The notes: generated by a model from the letters alone, not told the origin. A stretch of DNA of 64,000 nt from Porphyromonas crevioricanis (GCF_900167225.1 NZ_FUXH01000003.1:154886-218885), one strand, 5' to 3'; positions 1 through 9,604 are shown, counted from the stretch's first letter. Made by a program: numbers and translations.

Positions 1-1237
1 TCAATTTCCTGTACAGGGAGAGATCCTCCTGCCAAGTCGCACGAATGGCCTCCTCCCTAAGTCCTGATTCAAGTTGTTGAGACAAGTGTTTGTTTCCTGC
101 CAGCAGCTCAAAAGTTCGACGACGGTTAATGAGTTTCAGCCCATGCTTGCGAGCCAGTCGATAATAATGAATAAGAGGAGCCAGAGACAGCCCCCTATCA
201 AACAAAGGAGAGAGAGAATCTGCGGCATTGCTCTCTCCTTGAGCAGACAAGTCTACCCCATAACAAGCTCGTCCACTATAGAGCGGTTTGGAGGCACCCT
301 GCATCGGATGTGGCACGAAGCGATATGAGCCAAACCGTTTATCCGGATAGCCCAGTACCTCAAAAGGACGATCTGTGCCACGTCCTACACTCATGATCGT
401 TGCTTCAAAAAAGCAAAGCGAAGGATAAAGCCTGACCGCTGCATCGGTTTTCAGATTGGGACTCGGGGAAACAGGCAATTGGTAAGGTTGGCCGTGCTCC
501 CAGCCTGAAAGAGGGATGACCGTCAAGTGACATTTCTTGCCGGATTGCAACCACCCTTCGGAATTGATCATTATGGCCAATTCTCCCATTGTAAGTCCAT
601 GCAACACCGGTATAGGGTGCATTCCCACGAAAGAGCGACAATCGGACTCAAGCAAAGGACCATCCACATAATCGTTCGGGTTGGGCCTATCACAAACTAC
701 AATTTCCTTCCCCTCCTCTGCTGCTGCTTCCATGGCATAGTGCATCGAACTGATATAAGTATAGAAACGAGCTCCCACATCCTGCATATCAAAGACAATC
801 ACATCTACATCGGCCAAATCTTTTGGAGAAGGCTTCTTGCGAGAGCTATAAAGAGAAGTGATATACAAACCCGTCTTCGGATCTCTCTCATGTGCTACCT
901 TGGCTCCGGCATCATCGGTGCCGCGAAATCCATGTTCGGGAACAAATATCTTAGACAGGTGTACACCCTGAGAGAGAAGTGTATCAACCAAATGTCTTCG
1001 CTCACTACCAACAACGGAAGTTTGATTAACAAAGAGGGCTACTCGCTTGCCCTTGATCAGGGGAAGGAGTAGCTCCATTCGTTCAGCTCCACAGAGCAGA
1101 GCCGTATCCTTAGCAGATGCGACCCGGAGAGTATTGGGGGCGGAAGGATTGTTCGAATGGCCAGAACCGGAATGCCCGGTGACACAGGACAGCAACAAAG
1201 AAAGAAGCAGCAACAATCCGACCGGTTTATCGATCAT
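1..1237 (-). CDS. namZ: Exo-beta-N-acetylmuramidase NamZ family (DUF1343) lipoprotein, 3' end cut by window edge
   Basis: Predicted periplasmic or outer-membrane lipoprotein that removes N-acetylmuramic acid from peptidoglycan fragments. The frame from the ATG at 1237 stays open for 412 codons to base 1, so only a few C-terminal residues are missing (family length about 400-420). Residues 1-18 form a lipoprotein signal ending in LLSC, with Cys18 as the lipidation site. Family motifs are readable in order: PEHGFRG, which contains the catalytic Glu of NamZ enzymes, then FDMQDVGARFYTY, DRPNP, SPNL and SVGRGTDRPFE. The gene starts 10 bp after the stop of the aldolase gene and probably shares its transcript. 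Family assignment is strong; substrate and location are inferred from the family. Confidence 0.88.
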   Translation of the reverse strand, partial: MIDKPVGLLLLLSLLLSCVTGHSGSGHSNNPSAPNTLRVASAKDTALLCGAERMELLLPLIKGKRVALFVNQTSVVGSERRHLVDTLLSQGVHLSKIFVPEHGFRGTDDAGAKVAHERDPKTGLYITSLYSSRKKPSPKDLADVDVIVFDMQDVGARFYTYISSMHYAMEAAAEEGKEIVVCDRPNPNDYVDGPLLESDCRSFVGMHPIPVLHGLTMGELAIMINSEGWLQSGKKCHLTVIPLSGWEHGQPYQLPVSPSPNLKTDAAVRLYPSLCFFEATIMSVGRGTDRPFEVLGYPDKRFGSYRFVPHPMQGASKPLYSGRACYGVDLSAQGESNAADSLSPLFDRGLSLAPLIHYYRLARKHGLKLINRRRTFELLAGNKHLSQQLESGLREEAIRATWQEDLSLYRKL

Positions 1238-1247
1238 TTCACAGCAT

Positions 1248-1907
1248 TTACTTATTCACAGAGCGGTAATCAGCCATGAATTTTTCCAACCCGATATCGG
1301 TGAGAGGGTGCTTGAGCAAGCCCTTAATCGCAGACAATGGACAAGTAGCCACATCGGCTCCAACTTCCAGACAATCAATGATATGACGAGTATGACGAAT
1401 GCTGGCTGCAAGAACTTCTGTCTTAAACTCATAATAGTTGTACATCTCCACAATGTCAGAAACAAGCTGCATACCATCCTCGGAAATATCGTCCAAGCGA
1501 CCAACAAAAGGAGACACATAAGTAGCTCCAGCTTTGGCAGCCAAAAGAGCCTGTCCTACAGAAAAGACCAGTGTACAATTGGTACGATAACCCTCTGTCG
1601 TGAGTTGCTTCACAGCCTTAATACCATCAGCCGTGCAAGGCACCTTTATCACGATCTGAGGGTGCAGGGCAGCTAATTCACGACCCTCCTTCAGCATCCC
1701 TTCGTAATCTGTGGCGATCACCTCGGCACTAATGTCACCTCCTTCCACTATGTTGCAAATCTCCACATAGTGACGGTGACAAGCCTCCTTTCCACTGATA
1801 CCCTCTTTTGCCATCAAGGAAGGATTGGTAGTTACTCCATCCAACACCCCCATTGCATTTGCCTCACGGATTTGATCCAGATTGGCTGTGTCTAAAAAAA
1901 ACTTCAT
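1248..1907 (-). CDS. fsa: Transaldolase-like fructose-6-phosphate aldolase (TalC/Fsa/MipB family)
   Basis: Cytosolic class I aldolase of 219 residues, the typical size of the small TalC/Fsa subgroup of transaldolases. It starts MKFFLDTAN, followed by TTNPSL (26-31), and has the Schiff-base lysine in IKVPCT (Lys88). The SPFVGR segment is also conserved. In this subgroup the activity can be true transaldolase (dihydroxyacetone transfer in the pentose phosphate pathway) or fructose-6-phosphate aldolase; the sequence alone does not decide. It is the first gene of a two-gene unit with namZ, with a TACCTTTGC element about 80 bp upstream. Confidence 0.88.
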   Translation of the reverse strand: MKFFLDTANLDQIREANAMGVLDGVTTNPSLMAKEGISGKEACHRHYVEICNIVEGGDISAEVIATDYEGMLKEGRELAALHPQIVIKVPCTADGIKAVKQLTTEGYRTNCTLVFSVGQALLAAKAGATYVSPFVGRLDDISEDGMQLVSDIVEMYNYYEFKTEVLAASIRHTRHIIDCLEVGADVATCPLSAIKGLLKHPLTDIGLEKFMADYRSVNK

Positions 1908-1988
1908 TGCTATATGTCTAATTTATTATGTCCTAATCTCCCACAAACGCCCCTTGACAAGCATCAGTAGCTCACAAAGAGCGACACG

Positions 1989-1996
1989 CAAAGGTA
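1989..1996 (-). promoter_or_regulatory. Putative -7 promoter element of the fsa-namZ unit
   Basis: On the minus strand this reads TACCTTTG followed by C, matching the Bacteroidota -7 consensus TAnnTTTG. It would give a leader of about 75 nt before the fsa ATG. No convincing -33 TTTG is seen at the right distance, so confidence is limited. Confidence 0.4.
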
Positions 1997-2078
1997 TGAA
2001 AATTCACTACCTCGTCATTTTCTTTCGCCCATCCTCTTCTTCCTAAGAAGAAGACTCTCCAGGGCTCACAAAGAGTAC

Positions 2079-2555
2079 TCAGAGATCCGATCCATCAAAG
2101 GGAAATGGCAAAGCATCCCGGTTATCCTCTATGCAAATCACCTCCTCCGGGCCGGCCAAGTAAACCGGATAGGGATGAAAGCGCACCGATGTCTCCAACA
2201 TTACCTGACGACATGCACCACAAGGGCTGGCTACTCTCACGCGACCGTGGGGAGAAAAAGCAACTATCAAGAGCTTCTCTACAGCTTCATTGGGATACTT
2301 AGCTCCGGCATAAAACAAAGCCGTACGTTCGGCACAAATCCCCGAAGGATAAGCCGAATTTTCCTGATTGCTTCCACTCACAATCTCTCCATTGGAAAGC
2401 AATACGGCAGCTCCCACCCGAAAGTTGCTATACTTGGCATAAGCATCCTCCGCTGCTGCCACTGCAGCCTGCTCCAATGCGCGTAACTCGTTACTCATAT
2501 CCTCTCTTCGAACAATCGAATAGGGAATCTCCAATATCTTATGCTCACACTTCAT
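2079..2555 (-). CDS. cdd: Cytidine deaminase
   Basis: Converts cytidine and deoxycytidine to (deoxy)uridine in pyrimidine salvage. The 158-residue protein has the zinc site and catalytic Glu in CAERTAL (Cys74, Glu76) and the two further zinc ligands in PCGACRQ (Cys112, Cys115). The substrate-binding NQENSAYPSG segment precedes the first motif. The C-terminus ends in LPFPFDGSDL, like homotetrameric Cdd proteins. It begins with ATG at 2555; about 20 residues precede the core, slightly longer than the shortest homologues, so an internal start at Met20 is possible. It stands alone between fsa and pspC. Confidence 0.93.
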   Translation of the reverse strand: MKCEHKILEIPYSIVRREDMSNELRALEQAAVAAAEDAYAKYSNFRVGAAVLLSNGEIVSGSNQENSAYPSGICAERTALFYAGAKYPNEAVEKLLIVAFSPHGRVRVASPCGACRQVMLETSVRFHPYPVYLAGPEEVICIEDNRDALPFPFDGSDL

Positions 2556-2729
2556 TTTCTACTACACTAAATCTTTAGCCAAAGGCCATGACGCAGCTCG
2601 AAAACCTCTGCTTTTCCTTTATGTGTTGCCCTCAATCTCTCTTTCTTCCCAGCAACGACTCCACCAAGAGAGTAAAGAAAGGGTGGACTTCACAAGACAA
2701 GAGGAGAAAAGCATACTCAAGCCTCCTCG

Positions 2730-2737
2730 CAAACATA
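2730..2737 (-). promoter_or_regulatory. Putative -7 element upstream of cdd
   Basis: Minus-strand TATGTTTG followed by C fits TAnnTTTG. It would give a leader of about 170 nt for cdd. No -33 partner is obvious. The rest of the 2556-2779 gap shows nothing recognisable. Confidence 0.25.
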
Positions 2738-2779
2738 CGAAATAAGCCCCAATTGCAGGCCATGGTCTCCTTTTCAGGA

Positions 2780-3739
2780 CTATCCTAAAATTTCAAATAG
2801 CAGGATAGCCATGCGCACACAAATAGTAAGCGTAGCAGCCCAAGTCGTTATCCAAATAGGCAATAGCCAAAACCTTCGAGAGGAATGAGGCTTACGCATG
2901 GCAAACAGAGGCAGTGCAATGGAGAGTAGGCCTAAAATCAAAGCTGCTATAGGCATCCAAAGAGGGATTTGCTCGGCAGCATAAGACTCGTCCCAGAAGT
3001 CAGAAGTGGAGAAAAGCCAATTCACCCAGTCTAAGAAAAGTTTGCCCAAAACGAGAAAGAAAGAAATGGCAGCAAACAGCATAGCTGAGAGGATTGCCAA
3101 CTTGAACAGACAACCCAAGAACTTCGATAATGGATGTTCCTTGGGAGAAGAGATCGCAGCCGACTCGGCTATCGAATGAGACAGGTTCTCTTCCGTAGGG
3201 GGCAGTCCTCGCAACTCCAGACGTTGAGTAGCCGTAACTGCCGATGGGACAATCATCCAGACTAGCAAGTAAGAGAGTGGCACAATCCAGCCAACCCCTA
3301 ACAACCAGGCAAAACCGACAAAAAGAGATACAGCAAGAACACGCAGAGCAATTACATTCCACCCTTTGTATATAGCCAAGCCACTCAGCACTCCACACAA
3401 CCGCCCATGTTCAAGATCTCGATAATATCTCTTTATCGGCTGTCGGTATGAGACATGTTTTTTTTCGTGGAGCTTATCATTATCTACGCGAGGAGGAATG
3501 AAAGAATGATCTAACAACCTTATCGCCTCAATAGCCATGGAACGATCCACAACTATGCAAGCTTTTTCCTGCAATTGAGCAGAAAATTTCCCAGCCAGCA
3601 AAGAAAAAAGCCCGTCAAGCTCCGCTCCCTTGCCTAAAGCCTTTTCACGAGATTCGATAAAGGACGACACCACATCATAGGCATCATAATCTATATGGTA
3701 GATCTGCCCAGCAAGACTTACACTATAAACTCGCTTCAT
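2780..3739 (-). CDS. PspC domain membrane protein
   Basis: Integral membrane protein of 319 residues. The N-terminal 100 residues are soluble. A PspC domain follows, recognised from RYYRDLEHGRLCGVLSGLA and then two hydrophobic segments ending in VWMIVP. At least three more membrane segments lie in the C-terminal half (about residues 213-238, 262-283 and 298-318). In enterobacteria PspC is part of the envelope phage-shock stress response; Bacteroidota members are often poorly characterised. The ATG at 3739 is preferred over an in-frame TTG three codons earlier. It lies 13 bp after galE in an engB-galE-pspC run, suggesting cotranscription. Confidence 0.75.
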   Translation of the reverse strand: MKRVYSVSLAGQIYHIDYDAYDVVSSFIESREKALGKGAELDGLFSLLAGKFSAQLQEKACIVVDRSMAIEAIRLLDHSFIPPRVDNDKLHEKKHVSYRQPIKRYYRDLEHGRLCGVLSGLAIYKGWNVIALRVLAVSLFVGFAWLLGVGWIVPLSYLLVWMIVPSAVTATQRLELRGLPPTEENLSHSIAESAAISSPKEHPLSKFLGCLFKLAILSAMLFAAISFFLVLGKLFLDWVNWLFSTSDFWDESYAAEQIPLWMPIAALILGLLSIALPLFAMRKPHSSRRFWLLPIWITTWAATLTICVRMAILLFEILG

Positions 3740-3752
3740 CGACGACAAAGAC

Positions 3753-4799
3753 TTATGATTGCAATATACGCTGCTGCCAAAGCCAAGCTGAGCGCAAGGT
3801 CTCAGCCAAAGGAGTCTCGGCTCTCCACCTCAGCACTTTGGCAGCCTTGGACGGATCCGCCCAAATCTGCTCTATATCCCCAGCTCTACGATCGGCAAAA
3901 ACGTAGCGAAGCTTAAGGTTATTGACCTGTTCAAAAGTTTTCACCAATTCCAGCACAGATACACCATGTCCCGTCCCTATATTAAAGGCTTCACAAGGCG
4001 GAACTTCTTCCCTCAAATCAGGCGACAACAGATGATCAATAGCGGCAACATGAGCTTTAGCCAGATCATTTATGTCAATGTAATCTCTAATACAGGTTCC
4101 ATCCGGAGTACTGTAATCTCGCCCAAAAATGCTTAACTGAGGGCGTATCCCAGCTGCGGTTTGACACACATAGGGAAGTAGATTCTGTGGGACTCCCTGG
4201 GGTAACTCTCCGATAGCAGCCGATGGGTGAGCCCCTATGGGATTAAAATAACGAAGCAATATAGCCTTATACGAAGTCCCGGCCTTCACCACATCCTGAA
4301 TAATCTCCTCAGCAATCTGCTTGGTATTGCCATAAGGAGAAGTAGCGGGCAAAATAGGGGACTTCTCCGTTACCGGCTGAACTTCCGCCTCGCCATATAC
4401 GGTACAGGACGAAGAAAAGACAAAAGCACGAAGACCGCATCTATCGGAAAATTCGAGCAATGACAACAAAACATCTATATTGTTGCGATAATAACGCAAA
4501 GGTTGCAATACGGACTCGCCAACGGCTTTATGTGCAGCAAAATTGATAATACCATCAATAGTTCCCTCTGTGGCAAATATCCGATCAAGAGCTACCCCAT
4601 CCCTGCAATCTTGCTCATAAAAAACAGGACGATAACCCAGTATTTGTTGCAACCCGTCGAGGACAGACAAATCACTATTAGCCAGATTGTCTACCACAAT
4701 CGGCTCATAGCCGGCCAGAGCCAGGGTGACAGTAGTATGCGACCCTATATAACCAAGCCCTCCGGCAACCAATATCTTCTTGTGTTGAGACTGTTTCAT
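3753..4799 (-). CDS. galE: UDP-glucose 4-epimerase
   Basis: Interconverts UDP-glucose and UDP-galactose (or the GlcNAc forms) for surface polysaccharide and galactose metabolism. The 348-residue extended SDR has the NAD-binding GGLGYIGSH motif (13-21), the catalytic Ser in the SSSCTVYG segment, and the YGNTK pair (Tyr156, Lys160). RYFNPIGAHPS and the C-terminal RRAGDI segment are typical of GalE. Its ATG overlaps the last base of the engB stop codon, so translation is probably coupled. Confidence 0.94.
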   Translation of the reverse strand: MKQSQHKKILVAGGLGYIGSHTTVTLALAGYEPIVVDNLANSDLSVLDGLQQILGYRPVFYEQDCRDGVALDRIFATEGTIDGIINFAAHKAVGESVLQPLRYYRNNIDVLLSLLEFSDRCGLRAFVFSSSCTVYGEAEVQPVTEKSPILPATSPYGNTKQIAEEIIQDVVKAGTSYKAILLRYFNPIGAHPSAAIGELPQGVPQNLLPYVCQTAAGIRPQLSIFGRDYSTPDGTCIRDYIDINDLAKAHVAAIDHLLSPDLREEVPPCEAFNIGTGHGVSVLELVKTFEQVNNLKLRYVFADRRAGDIEQIWADPSKAAKVLRWRAETPLAETLRSAWLWQQRILQS

Positions 4800-5404
4800 T
4801 ACTGCTTGGATATATCTCGATTGAGTTTATCTATGTAGCTTAGCAGTTCGGCACGCCCATCAGCTTTGGCAGAGGAGGTTACAAAAATAGGAGGTAACTC
4901 CTCCCAGTCTTCCGATAGGCGTTGCTTATACTTGCCAACCATTTCTTCGGCTTTACCTCGGCTCAGCTTGTCACTCTTGGTAAAAACAATTGCAAAGGGG
5001 ACGCCAGCCTGCCCCATTTTATTGATAAACTCCAAATCTATTGCCTGTGCCTCGTGCCGTATGTCTATCAGGATAAAGAGATTTACAAGCTGCTCTCTCT
5101 TGGCAATATAACTTCCTATAATCCGCCCCAGCTCCTCACGTTGCTGTTTGGAACGCTGGGCATAGCCATAACCAGGCAAATCTACGAGATACCACGAATT
5201 ATTGATAAGAAAATGATTAATGAGCAAGGTTTTACCGGGCTTCTGCGAAGTATTGGCCAGCTGTTTCTGCCTAACAAGCATATTGATGAGAGAGGACTTC
5301 CCCACATTGGAGCGACCGATGAAAGCGTACTCCGGCAAATCTCCCTGCGGACATTTGCTCACATCACTGTTGCTTATTACGAAAGTCGCTGATTTGATTT
5401 CCAT
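4799..5404 (-). CDS. engB: Ribosome biogenesis GTPase YsxC/EngB
   Basis: Small GTPase of 201 residues needed for assembly of the large ribosomal subunit. G1 is GRSNVGKSS (from residue 30), G3 is DLPGYG (75-80), and G4 is TKSD. The G5 region (VTSSAKADG) is present. Length and motif spacing match the EngB family. It is the first gene of engB-galE-pspC and is preceded by a TATCTTTGC element. Confidence 0.95.
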   Translation of the reverse strand: MEIKSATFVISNSDVSKCPQGDLPEYAFIGRSNVGKSSLINMLVRQKQLANTSQKPGKTLLINHFLINNSWYLVDLPGYGYAQRSKQQREELGRIIGSYIAKREQLVNLFILIDIRHEAQAIDLEFINKMGQAGVPFAIVFTKSDKLSRGKAEEMVGKYKQRLSEDWEELPPIFVTSSAKADGRAELLSYIDKLNRDISKQ

Positions 5405-5429
5405 AATCTTGAGATAAAATATGTAGGTG

Positions 5430-5437
5430 CAAAGATA
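5430..5437 (-). promoter_or_regulatory. Putative -7 element of the engB-galE-pspC operon
   Basis: Minus-strand TATCTTTG followed by C fits TAnnTTTG and lies about 26 bp upstream of the engB ATG, implying a short leader. The -33 element is not clear. Confidence 0.4.
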
Positions 5438-5464
5438 AAGGCAATAGCCAACATAAACCTTTCT

Positions 5465-6484
5465 CTAAAGGAGTCCTTGGGAGCGAGCCTCCTCTATGGT
5501 ACGCCTGAGCCCCTCTGTCAATCCCACCTTGGGAGTAAAGCCCAATTGCCGTATCGGAGTATCATCGCAAAGCCAGGACCTCTGCCTGAAGATCCGATAT
5601 TTGTCCAGATTGAGCGGTGTGATCTTCCCACAAAGACGACCAACACACTCCCCGACAAAGCAGGCCAGAAAAACAAACGGAAGAGGAATGCCCAAATGAA
5701 AGACCCGAGATTTACCCAAGAGAGACTGTACCAAACGGCCAAATTCGGCATCGGTATATACACCACCATCGGTAAGCATGTAGCGTTTCCCTTCGGCTCG
5801 CGGATTGGTCAGAACAAAGAGAGTAGCTTCCGCCACATCAGAAGCATAGACGAAGGTCAAAATCTGCTTACTCAACCCGGCCGTCAGGTCCCACCCCTTA
5901 TTAATAGCCTGTATAGCCATCAGATAATCTCTGTCTCCGGGACCATAAACACCGGTCAAGTGCATGATAGAATAAGGGATGCCTCCTTGTAATACATACC
6001 GTTCCCCCAACAGCTTGGATTTGCCATAATCAGTGTTAGGCTGCTGTCTATCGCTTTCTTTGGTAGGATGTCCAGAGACGATGGGTGGGCCATAGGTCCC
6101 CAAGCTACTCATCAGCACAAAACGTTCAGGCCGGCATTCGGCGGTGGACAATCCCTCTACCAAACAGTGCGTTTGCAGGGCATTCACTTCATAAAAAACA
6201 GATCGTTTGGCTGTCTTCGTGACACCGGCATTGTGAATCACGTAATGCCAAGCCGGCTCTCCCGGAGGAGCCAATCGATTGGCCAAGTTCCGTATGGCAT
6301 CGCTGGAGCTGTAATCCACCTCCACAAATCGAATACGAGGATCTGTAAGTCTCGATCTCGAGCTGTGAGTGCGCACTGCTGCCCAGACCTCAAAACCCTG
6401 TTTGAGGGCTTCCTCCACCAAATATCCACCAATAAAGCCCGAAGCTCCCGTGATGAGCAAACGCTTCCGTATCTGCTGTTCCAT
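5465..6484 (-). CDS. NAD-dependent epimerase/dehydratase (extended SDR)
   Basis: Probable cytosolic NAD(P)-dependent sugar-nucleotide or sterol-like oxidoreductase of 339 residues. The Rossmann motif ITGASGFIGG is at 11-20 and the catalytic YGKSK at 153-157 (Tyr153, Lys157), preceded by the SSLGTYG segment. A hydrophobic stretch near residues 250-275 resembles 3-beta-hydroxysteroid dehydrogenase-like relatives common in Bacteroidota. The substrate cannot be inferred. A copy of the 150-bp dispersed repeat lies 45 bp upstream of the ATG, so its promoter may lie in or next to that repeat. Confidence 0.8.
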   Translation of the reverse strand: MEQQIRKRLLITGASGFIGGYLVEEALKQGFEVWAAVRTHSSRSRLTDPRIRFVEVDYSSSDAIRNLANRLAPPGEPAWHYVIHNAGVTKTAKRSVFYEVNALQTHCLVEGLSTAECRPERFVLMSSLGTYGPPIVSGHPTKESDRQQPNTDYGKSKLLGERYVLQGGIPYSIMHLTGVYGPGDRDYLMAIQAINKGWDLTAGLSKQILTFVYASDVAEATLFVLTNPRAEGKRYMLTDGGVYTDAEFGRLVQSLLGKSRVFHLGIPLPFVFLACFVGECVGRLCGKITPLNLDKYRIFRQRSWLCDDTPIRQLGFTPKVGLTEGLRRTIEEARSQGLL

Positions 6485-6529
6485 AATCTTGGACGAAGAT
6501 AGCCAAATGAGAGGCTACCGCACAACACG

Positions 6530-6670
6530 GCTCGCGCTGTATTATTTTCGACGATATTCAGGCTTGACCATGTACTACAAGCACTTCCAGTCTCAATGCC
6601 CCAGATTACCCTGTTCTGCAAAGTCAACAAAATGACAAGTTTTAATTGCCATTTTGGAGTCCGCACAAAG
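6530..6670 (-). repeat. Dispersed ~150-bp intergenic repeat, copy D (reverse orientation)
   Basis: Read on the minus strand, this aligns with stretches at 36707-36857, 38242-38356 and 56581-56732. Shared blocks include GCGGACTCC, GTTGACTTTGCAGAA, GGTAATCTGG, GGTCAAGCCTGAAT and GAAAATAATACAGCG. The reading frame is not conserved between copies, so it looks noncoding. It occupies most of the 307-bp gap between the epimerase gene and the rpoD terminator. Confidence 0.75.
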
Positions 6671-6711
6671 GTTTCTTCATGATTGCTACATCATTCATCG
6701 GAGTCGGGCAA

Positions 6712-6754
6712 AATAAAAAAGCCGCCGCTTCTCCTTTCTGAAGAAAACGGCGGA
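6712..6754 (-). terminator. Intrinsic terminator of rpoD
   Basis: On the minus strand CCGCCG pairs with CGGCGG across a loop of about 20 nt and is followed by CTTTTTTATTTT. It lies about 40 bp after the rpoD stop. Confidence 0.8.
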
Positions 6755-6792
6755 CACAAAAAATATCACTAAAAAAGAGAGAGCAAAAAGCC

Positions 6793-7656
6793 TTAACCCA
6801 AATATCCCTTGAGTAATTTACAACGGTTACTTTGTCTCAGTCTACGAATTGCTTTTTCCTTGATTTGACGCACACGCTCACGAGTCAGACCAAAGGTATC
6901 ACCTATCTCTTCGAGTGTCATCTCCTGCCTTTCCCCAATTCCAAAGAACAGTTTTACGATTTCGGCTTCACGTTCGGTAAGCGTAGAGAGCGCACGATCT
7001 ATCTCCTGCGCCAAGGACTCATTCATCAGAGAGGTATCCGTATTGGGCGTATCATCATTGACCAAAACATCAAGCAAGCTGTTGTCTTCTCCCTCCACGA
7101 AAGGAGCATCCACAGAAATGTGGCGGCCGGAGACTTTCAACGTATCGGTAATTTTATCCTCGGGCAAATCTAATTCCTTGGCCAGCTCGGAAGAGGAAGG
7201 ACGTCGTTCATTCTCCTGCTCAAAACGTTGAAGAGCCTTGGTAATCTTATTGAGCGTACCAACCTGGTTCAATGGCAGGCGCACAATACGCGACTGCTCG
7301 GCCAAAGCCTGCAATATGGACTGACGAATCCACCACACAGCATAGGATATGAACTTAAACCCGCGCGTCTCATCGAATTTTTCGGCAGCTTTGATCAACC
7401 CGAGATTACCCTCGTTGATCAAGTCGGGCAGGCTCAATCCTTGATTCTGATACTGCTTGGCTACGGAAACCACAAAGCGCAGATTGGCCCTGGTGAGTTT
7501 TTCGAGAGCTCGGCGATCTCCTCGTCTGATCGCTTGAGCCAACTCCACCTCTTCTTCCACTGAAATAAGCTCCTCACGGCCTATTTCCTGCAAATACTTG
7601 TCCAGAGATGCACTCTCACGGTTGGTAATGGACTTCGATATCTTTAACTGCCTCAT
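6793..7656 (-). CDS. rpoD: Primary RNA polymerase sigma factor (short Bacteroidota RpoD)
   Basis: Housekeeping sigma factor of 287 residues, the usual short form in Bacteroidota, lacking region 1.1 and the nonconserved insert. Region 1.2 begins [11 protein letters not shown]. Region 2 carries [35 protein letters not shown] and [15 protein letters not shown]. Region 4 has the helix-turn-helix in [20 protein letters not shown]. This factor should recognise the TAnnTTTG elements seen in this window. The gene has its own terminator, and a possible TACCTTTGC element lies about 180 bp upstream in the gap after the protease gene. Confidence 0.96.
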   Translation of the reverse strand: MRQLKISKSITNRESASLDKYLQEIGREELISVEEEVELAQAIRRGDRRALEKLTRANLRFVVSVAKQYQNQGLSLPDLINEGNLGLIKAAEKFDETRGFKFISYAVWWIRQSILQALAEQSRIVRLPLNQVGTLNKITKALQRFEQENERRPSSSELAKELDLPEDKITDTLKVSGRHISVDAPFVEGEDNSLLDVLVNDDTPNTDTSLMNESLAQEIDRALSTLTEREAEIVKLFFGIGERQEMTLEEIGDTFGLTRERVRQIKEKAIRRLRQSNRCKLLKGYLG

Positions 7657-7836
7657 CTATCCTCTATACTTGTATCTACTTGTTACGACTAAAACTCTCC
7701 CAAAGGAGCTCTAATATGCACGTGCAGCCGAAGCCACAGCCGATTTTACCGATCAGAGCCAAATAACCAAATAAGCGAGAAGTGTGCCAGCATGGCCGAA
7801 CCCTCATCCGCCGGCACCACAATGTGCGCCGACGGG

Positions 7837-7844
7837 CAAAGGTA
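7837..7844 (-). promoter_or_regulatory. Putative -7 element upstream of rpoD
   Basis: Minus-strand TACCTTTG followed by C, about 180 bp before the rpoD ATG and just after the protease stop. It would imply a leader of about 175 nt. No -33 element is seen. Confidence 0.3.
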
Positions 7845-7858
7845 CGACTTTTTTCTCA

Positions 7859-9355
7859 TCAGGGCTTTTTGTCGAGTTCTATGGTATAGTACTTTATATT
7901 CCCTTCGGAAGGATAGAAACCCTTTATCACGAGAGTTCTATCCCGCCCTTTGCTATTGGAGACTTCCGATACGATACGTCTGACATCCTCCGGGCTACGC
8001 ATCGGTTCATTGTTGATCGAAAGAAGGATATAGCCGGGACGAACTCCGACTTGACGCATCTTACCGGCACTCAAATTCTCCACCCGAATACCATAAGAAA
8101 TCCCATAACTGATACGCGTCTCTTCATCGATTTGCTCAAAAGAAGCTCCAAGCACATCAATATCCTGTGGTTTGAGAATATTGACTCCTCCTTGAGTATT
8201 CTTGAGTGTCACGAACATCTTCTTGACAGAGCCTCCCCGGTTCACTCCGATCTCGACTTTATCTCCCGGGCGGTGACGAGCCAACAAATCAAGCATAGAA
8301 GCCATATTCACAACTTTCTGCCCACCTATCGAGGTGATGACGTCACCCTCTTTTATTCCGGCAGCCAGAGCCGAACTGACATCGGCAAAACCTACAACGA
8401 CGGCTCCGTTGTGTACTTTCAGGTTGTACTTCTCAGTCAAGGACTCTTCTATATCGGAGCACTGGATACCCATCACGGCACGCTGCACAGTCCCATATTC
8501 TTTGAGATCGGCAACAACCTTAGAGGCTATGCTGATAGGCACAGCGAAAGAGTAACCAGCATAATTACCTGTCTGCGAATACAACATCGTATTGATACCA
8601 ACCAATTCCCCTTTTCCATTTACCAAGGCACCGCCACTATTACCAGGATTGACAGCCGCATCGGTTTGAATAAAAGATTCTACCTGCAAGCGCGACCCTT
8701 GGGCGATGGTAGACCGAGCTTTGGCACTGACAATACCGGCTGTGACTGTGGAAGTCAAATTGAAGGGATTACCAACAGCAAGGACCCACTCTCCTAAACG
8801 CAAATCATCCGAATTACCAAAAGGTATTGTGGGCAAATTTTTGGCCTCTACTTTGATCAAAGCAATATCGGTGGCAGGATCACTTCCCACCAGTTTAGCC
8901 TTGAAAGAGCGGTTATCATTCAAGCGAACCGTAATTTCATTAGCCTTCTCTATCACGTGGTTGTTCGTAATGATATAACCATCTGTACTTATGATTACAC
9001 CTGAGCCATATCCTACGACCGGCCGTGTCTGTGGACGCTGAAAACTGCGACTTCCTCCTCCGAAGAAAAATTCAAACGGATCGACATATTGTTGATCGAC
9101 TTGCTGACGCCCCTCTATCTTAATATGCACCACAGCATGAACCGAAGATTCGGCTGCGGCTGTAAGGTCGGGTAATCCACCGATACCTTCGGCCACCTGC
9201 CTGTACCGAGCCTGCTTGAATCCGTAAACTTCTTCAGTAGGAATATCTTCTCCTGCTGTATCGGAGGAAAGCACCCGATGAGTAACGACTGTAGTGGTGG
9301 CACTCAAGGCTACCACAGAGAGCGAAAGAACTGCATACTTCCAATACTTCTTCAT
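7859..9355 (-). CDS. htrA: Periplasmic HtrA/DegP-type serine protease
   Basis: Trypsin-like periplasmic protease and chaperone of 498 residues for misfolded envelope proteins. An N-terminal membrane or signal segment covers about residues 7-30. The catalytic triad is readable: His133 in TNNHVIE, Asp163 in DPATDIALIKV, and Ser240 in NPGNSGGAL. Two PDZ domains follow (about 282-365 and 395-485), with the first carrier loop IKEGDVITSIGG. The size fits DegP/DegQ rather than single-PDZ DegS. It is encoded directly upstream of rpoD on the same strand with a 200-bp gap. Confidence 0.95.
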   Translation of the reverse strand: MKKYWKYAVLSLSVVALSATTTVVTHRVLSSDTAGEDIPTEEVYGFKQARYRQVAEGIGGLPDLTAAAESSVHAVVHIKIEGRQQVDQQYVDPFEFFFGGGSRSFQRPQTRPVVGYGSGVIISTDGYIITNNHVIEKANEITVRLNDNRSFKAKLVGSDPATDIALIKVEAKNLPTIPFGNSDDLRLGEWVLAVGNPFNLTSTVTAGIVSAKARSTIAQGSRLQVESFIQTDAAVNPGNSGGALVNGKGELVGINTMLYSQTGNYAGYSFAVPISIASKVVADLKEYGTVQRAVMGIQCSDIEESLTEKYNLKVHNGAVVVGFADVSSALAAGIKEGDVITSIGGQKVVNMASMLDLLARHRPGDKVEIGVNRGGSVKKMFVTLKNTQGGVNILKPQDIDVLGASFEQIDEETRISYGISYGIRVENLSAGKMRQVGVRPGYILLSINNEPMRSPEDVRRIVSEVSNSKGRDRTLVIKGFYPSEGNIKYYTIELDKKP

Positions 9356-9546
9356 CTTTACTTCTTACAATTATTTTGAGTTTTACTTCCAAAAAGGACA
9401 ACCGAGAGATGACAATCCCTGCCATTCACAGCTGCCAACAGACACAACGCCACTCCTTCTCCTCTTATTATATTCCAGCTGTAGGCCAGAGACAGGCCTG
9501 GCCATTCATTTCGGAGAATGAGCCCACGAGAAGCGAAAAATCAGGA

Positions 9547-9604
9547 CAAAAAAGCACAGACACACCATCCCTCACAGCCTTGTGCCAGAGACCGGTGTGT
9601 CTGT
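9547..9604 (-). terminator. Intrinsic terminator of the ferritin gene
   Basis: ACAGACACACC (9556-9566) pairs perfectly with GGTGTGTCTGT (9594-9604), an 11-bp stem. On the minus strand it is followed by a T6 tract. It lies about 70 bp after the ferritin stop. The rest of the 9356-9674 gap shows no gene. Confidence 0.75.

Noticed and set aside
2034..2062. Inverted repeat CTCTTCTTCCTAAGAAGAAGA after cdd
   Set aside because: It lacks a T tract and is made of simple repeats, so a terminator cannot be claimed.
2588..2788. Small plus-strand frame between cdd and pspC
   Set aside because: No homology, no signal and no promoter; it sits in the upstream region of cdd.
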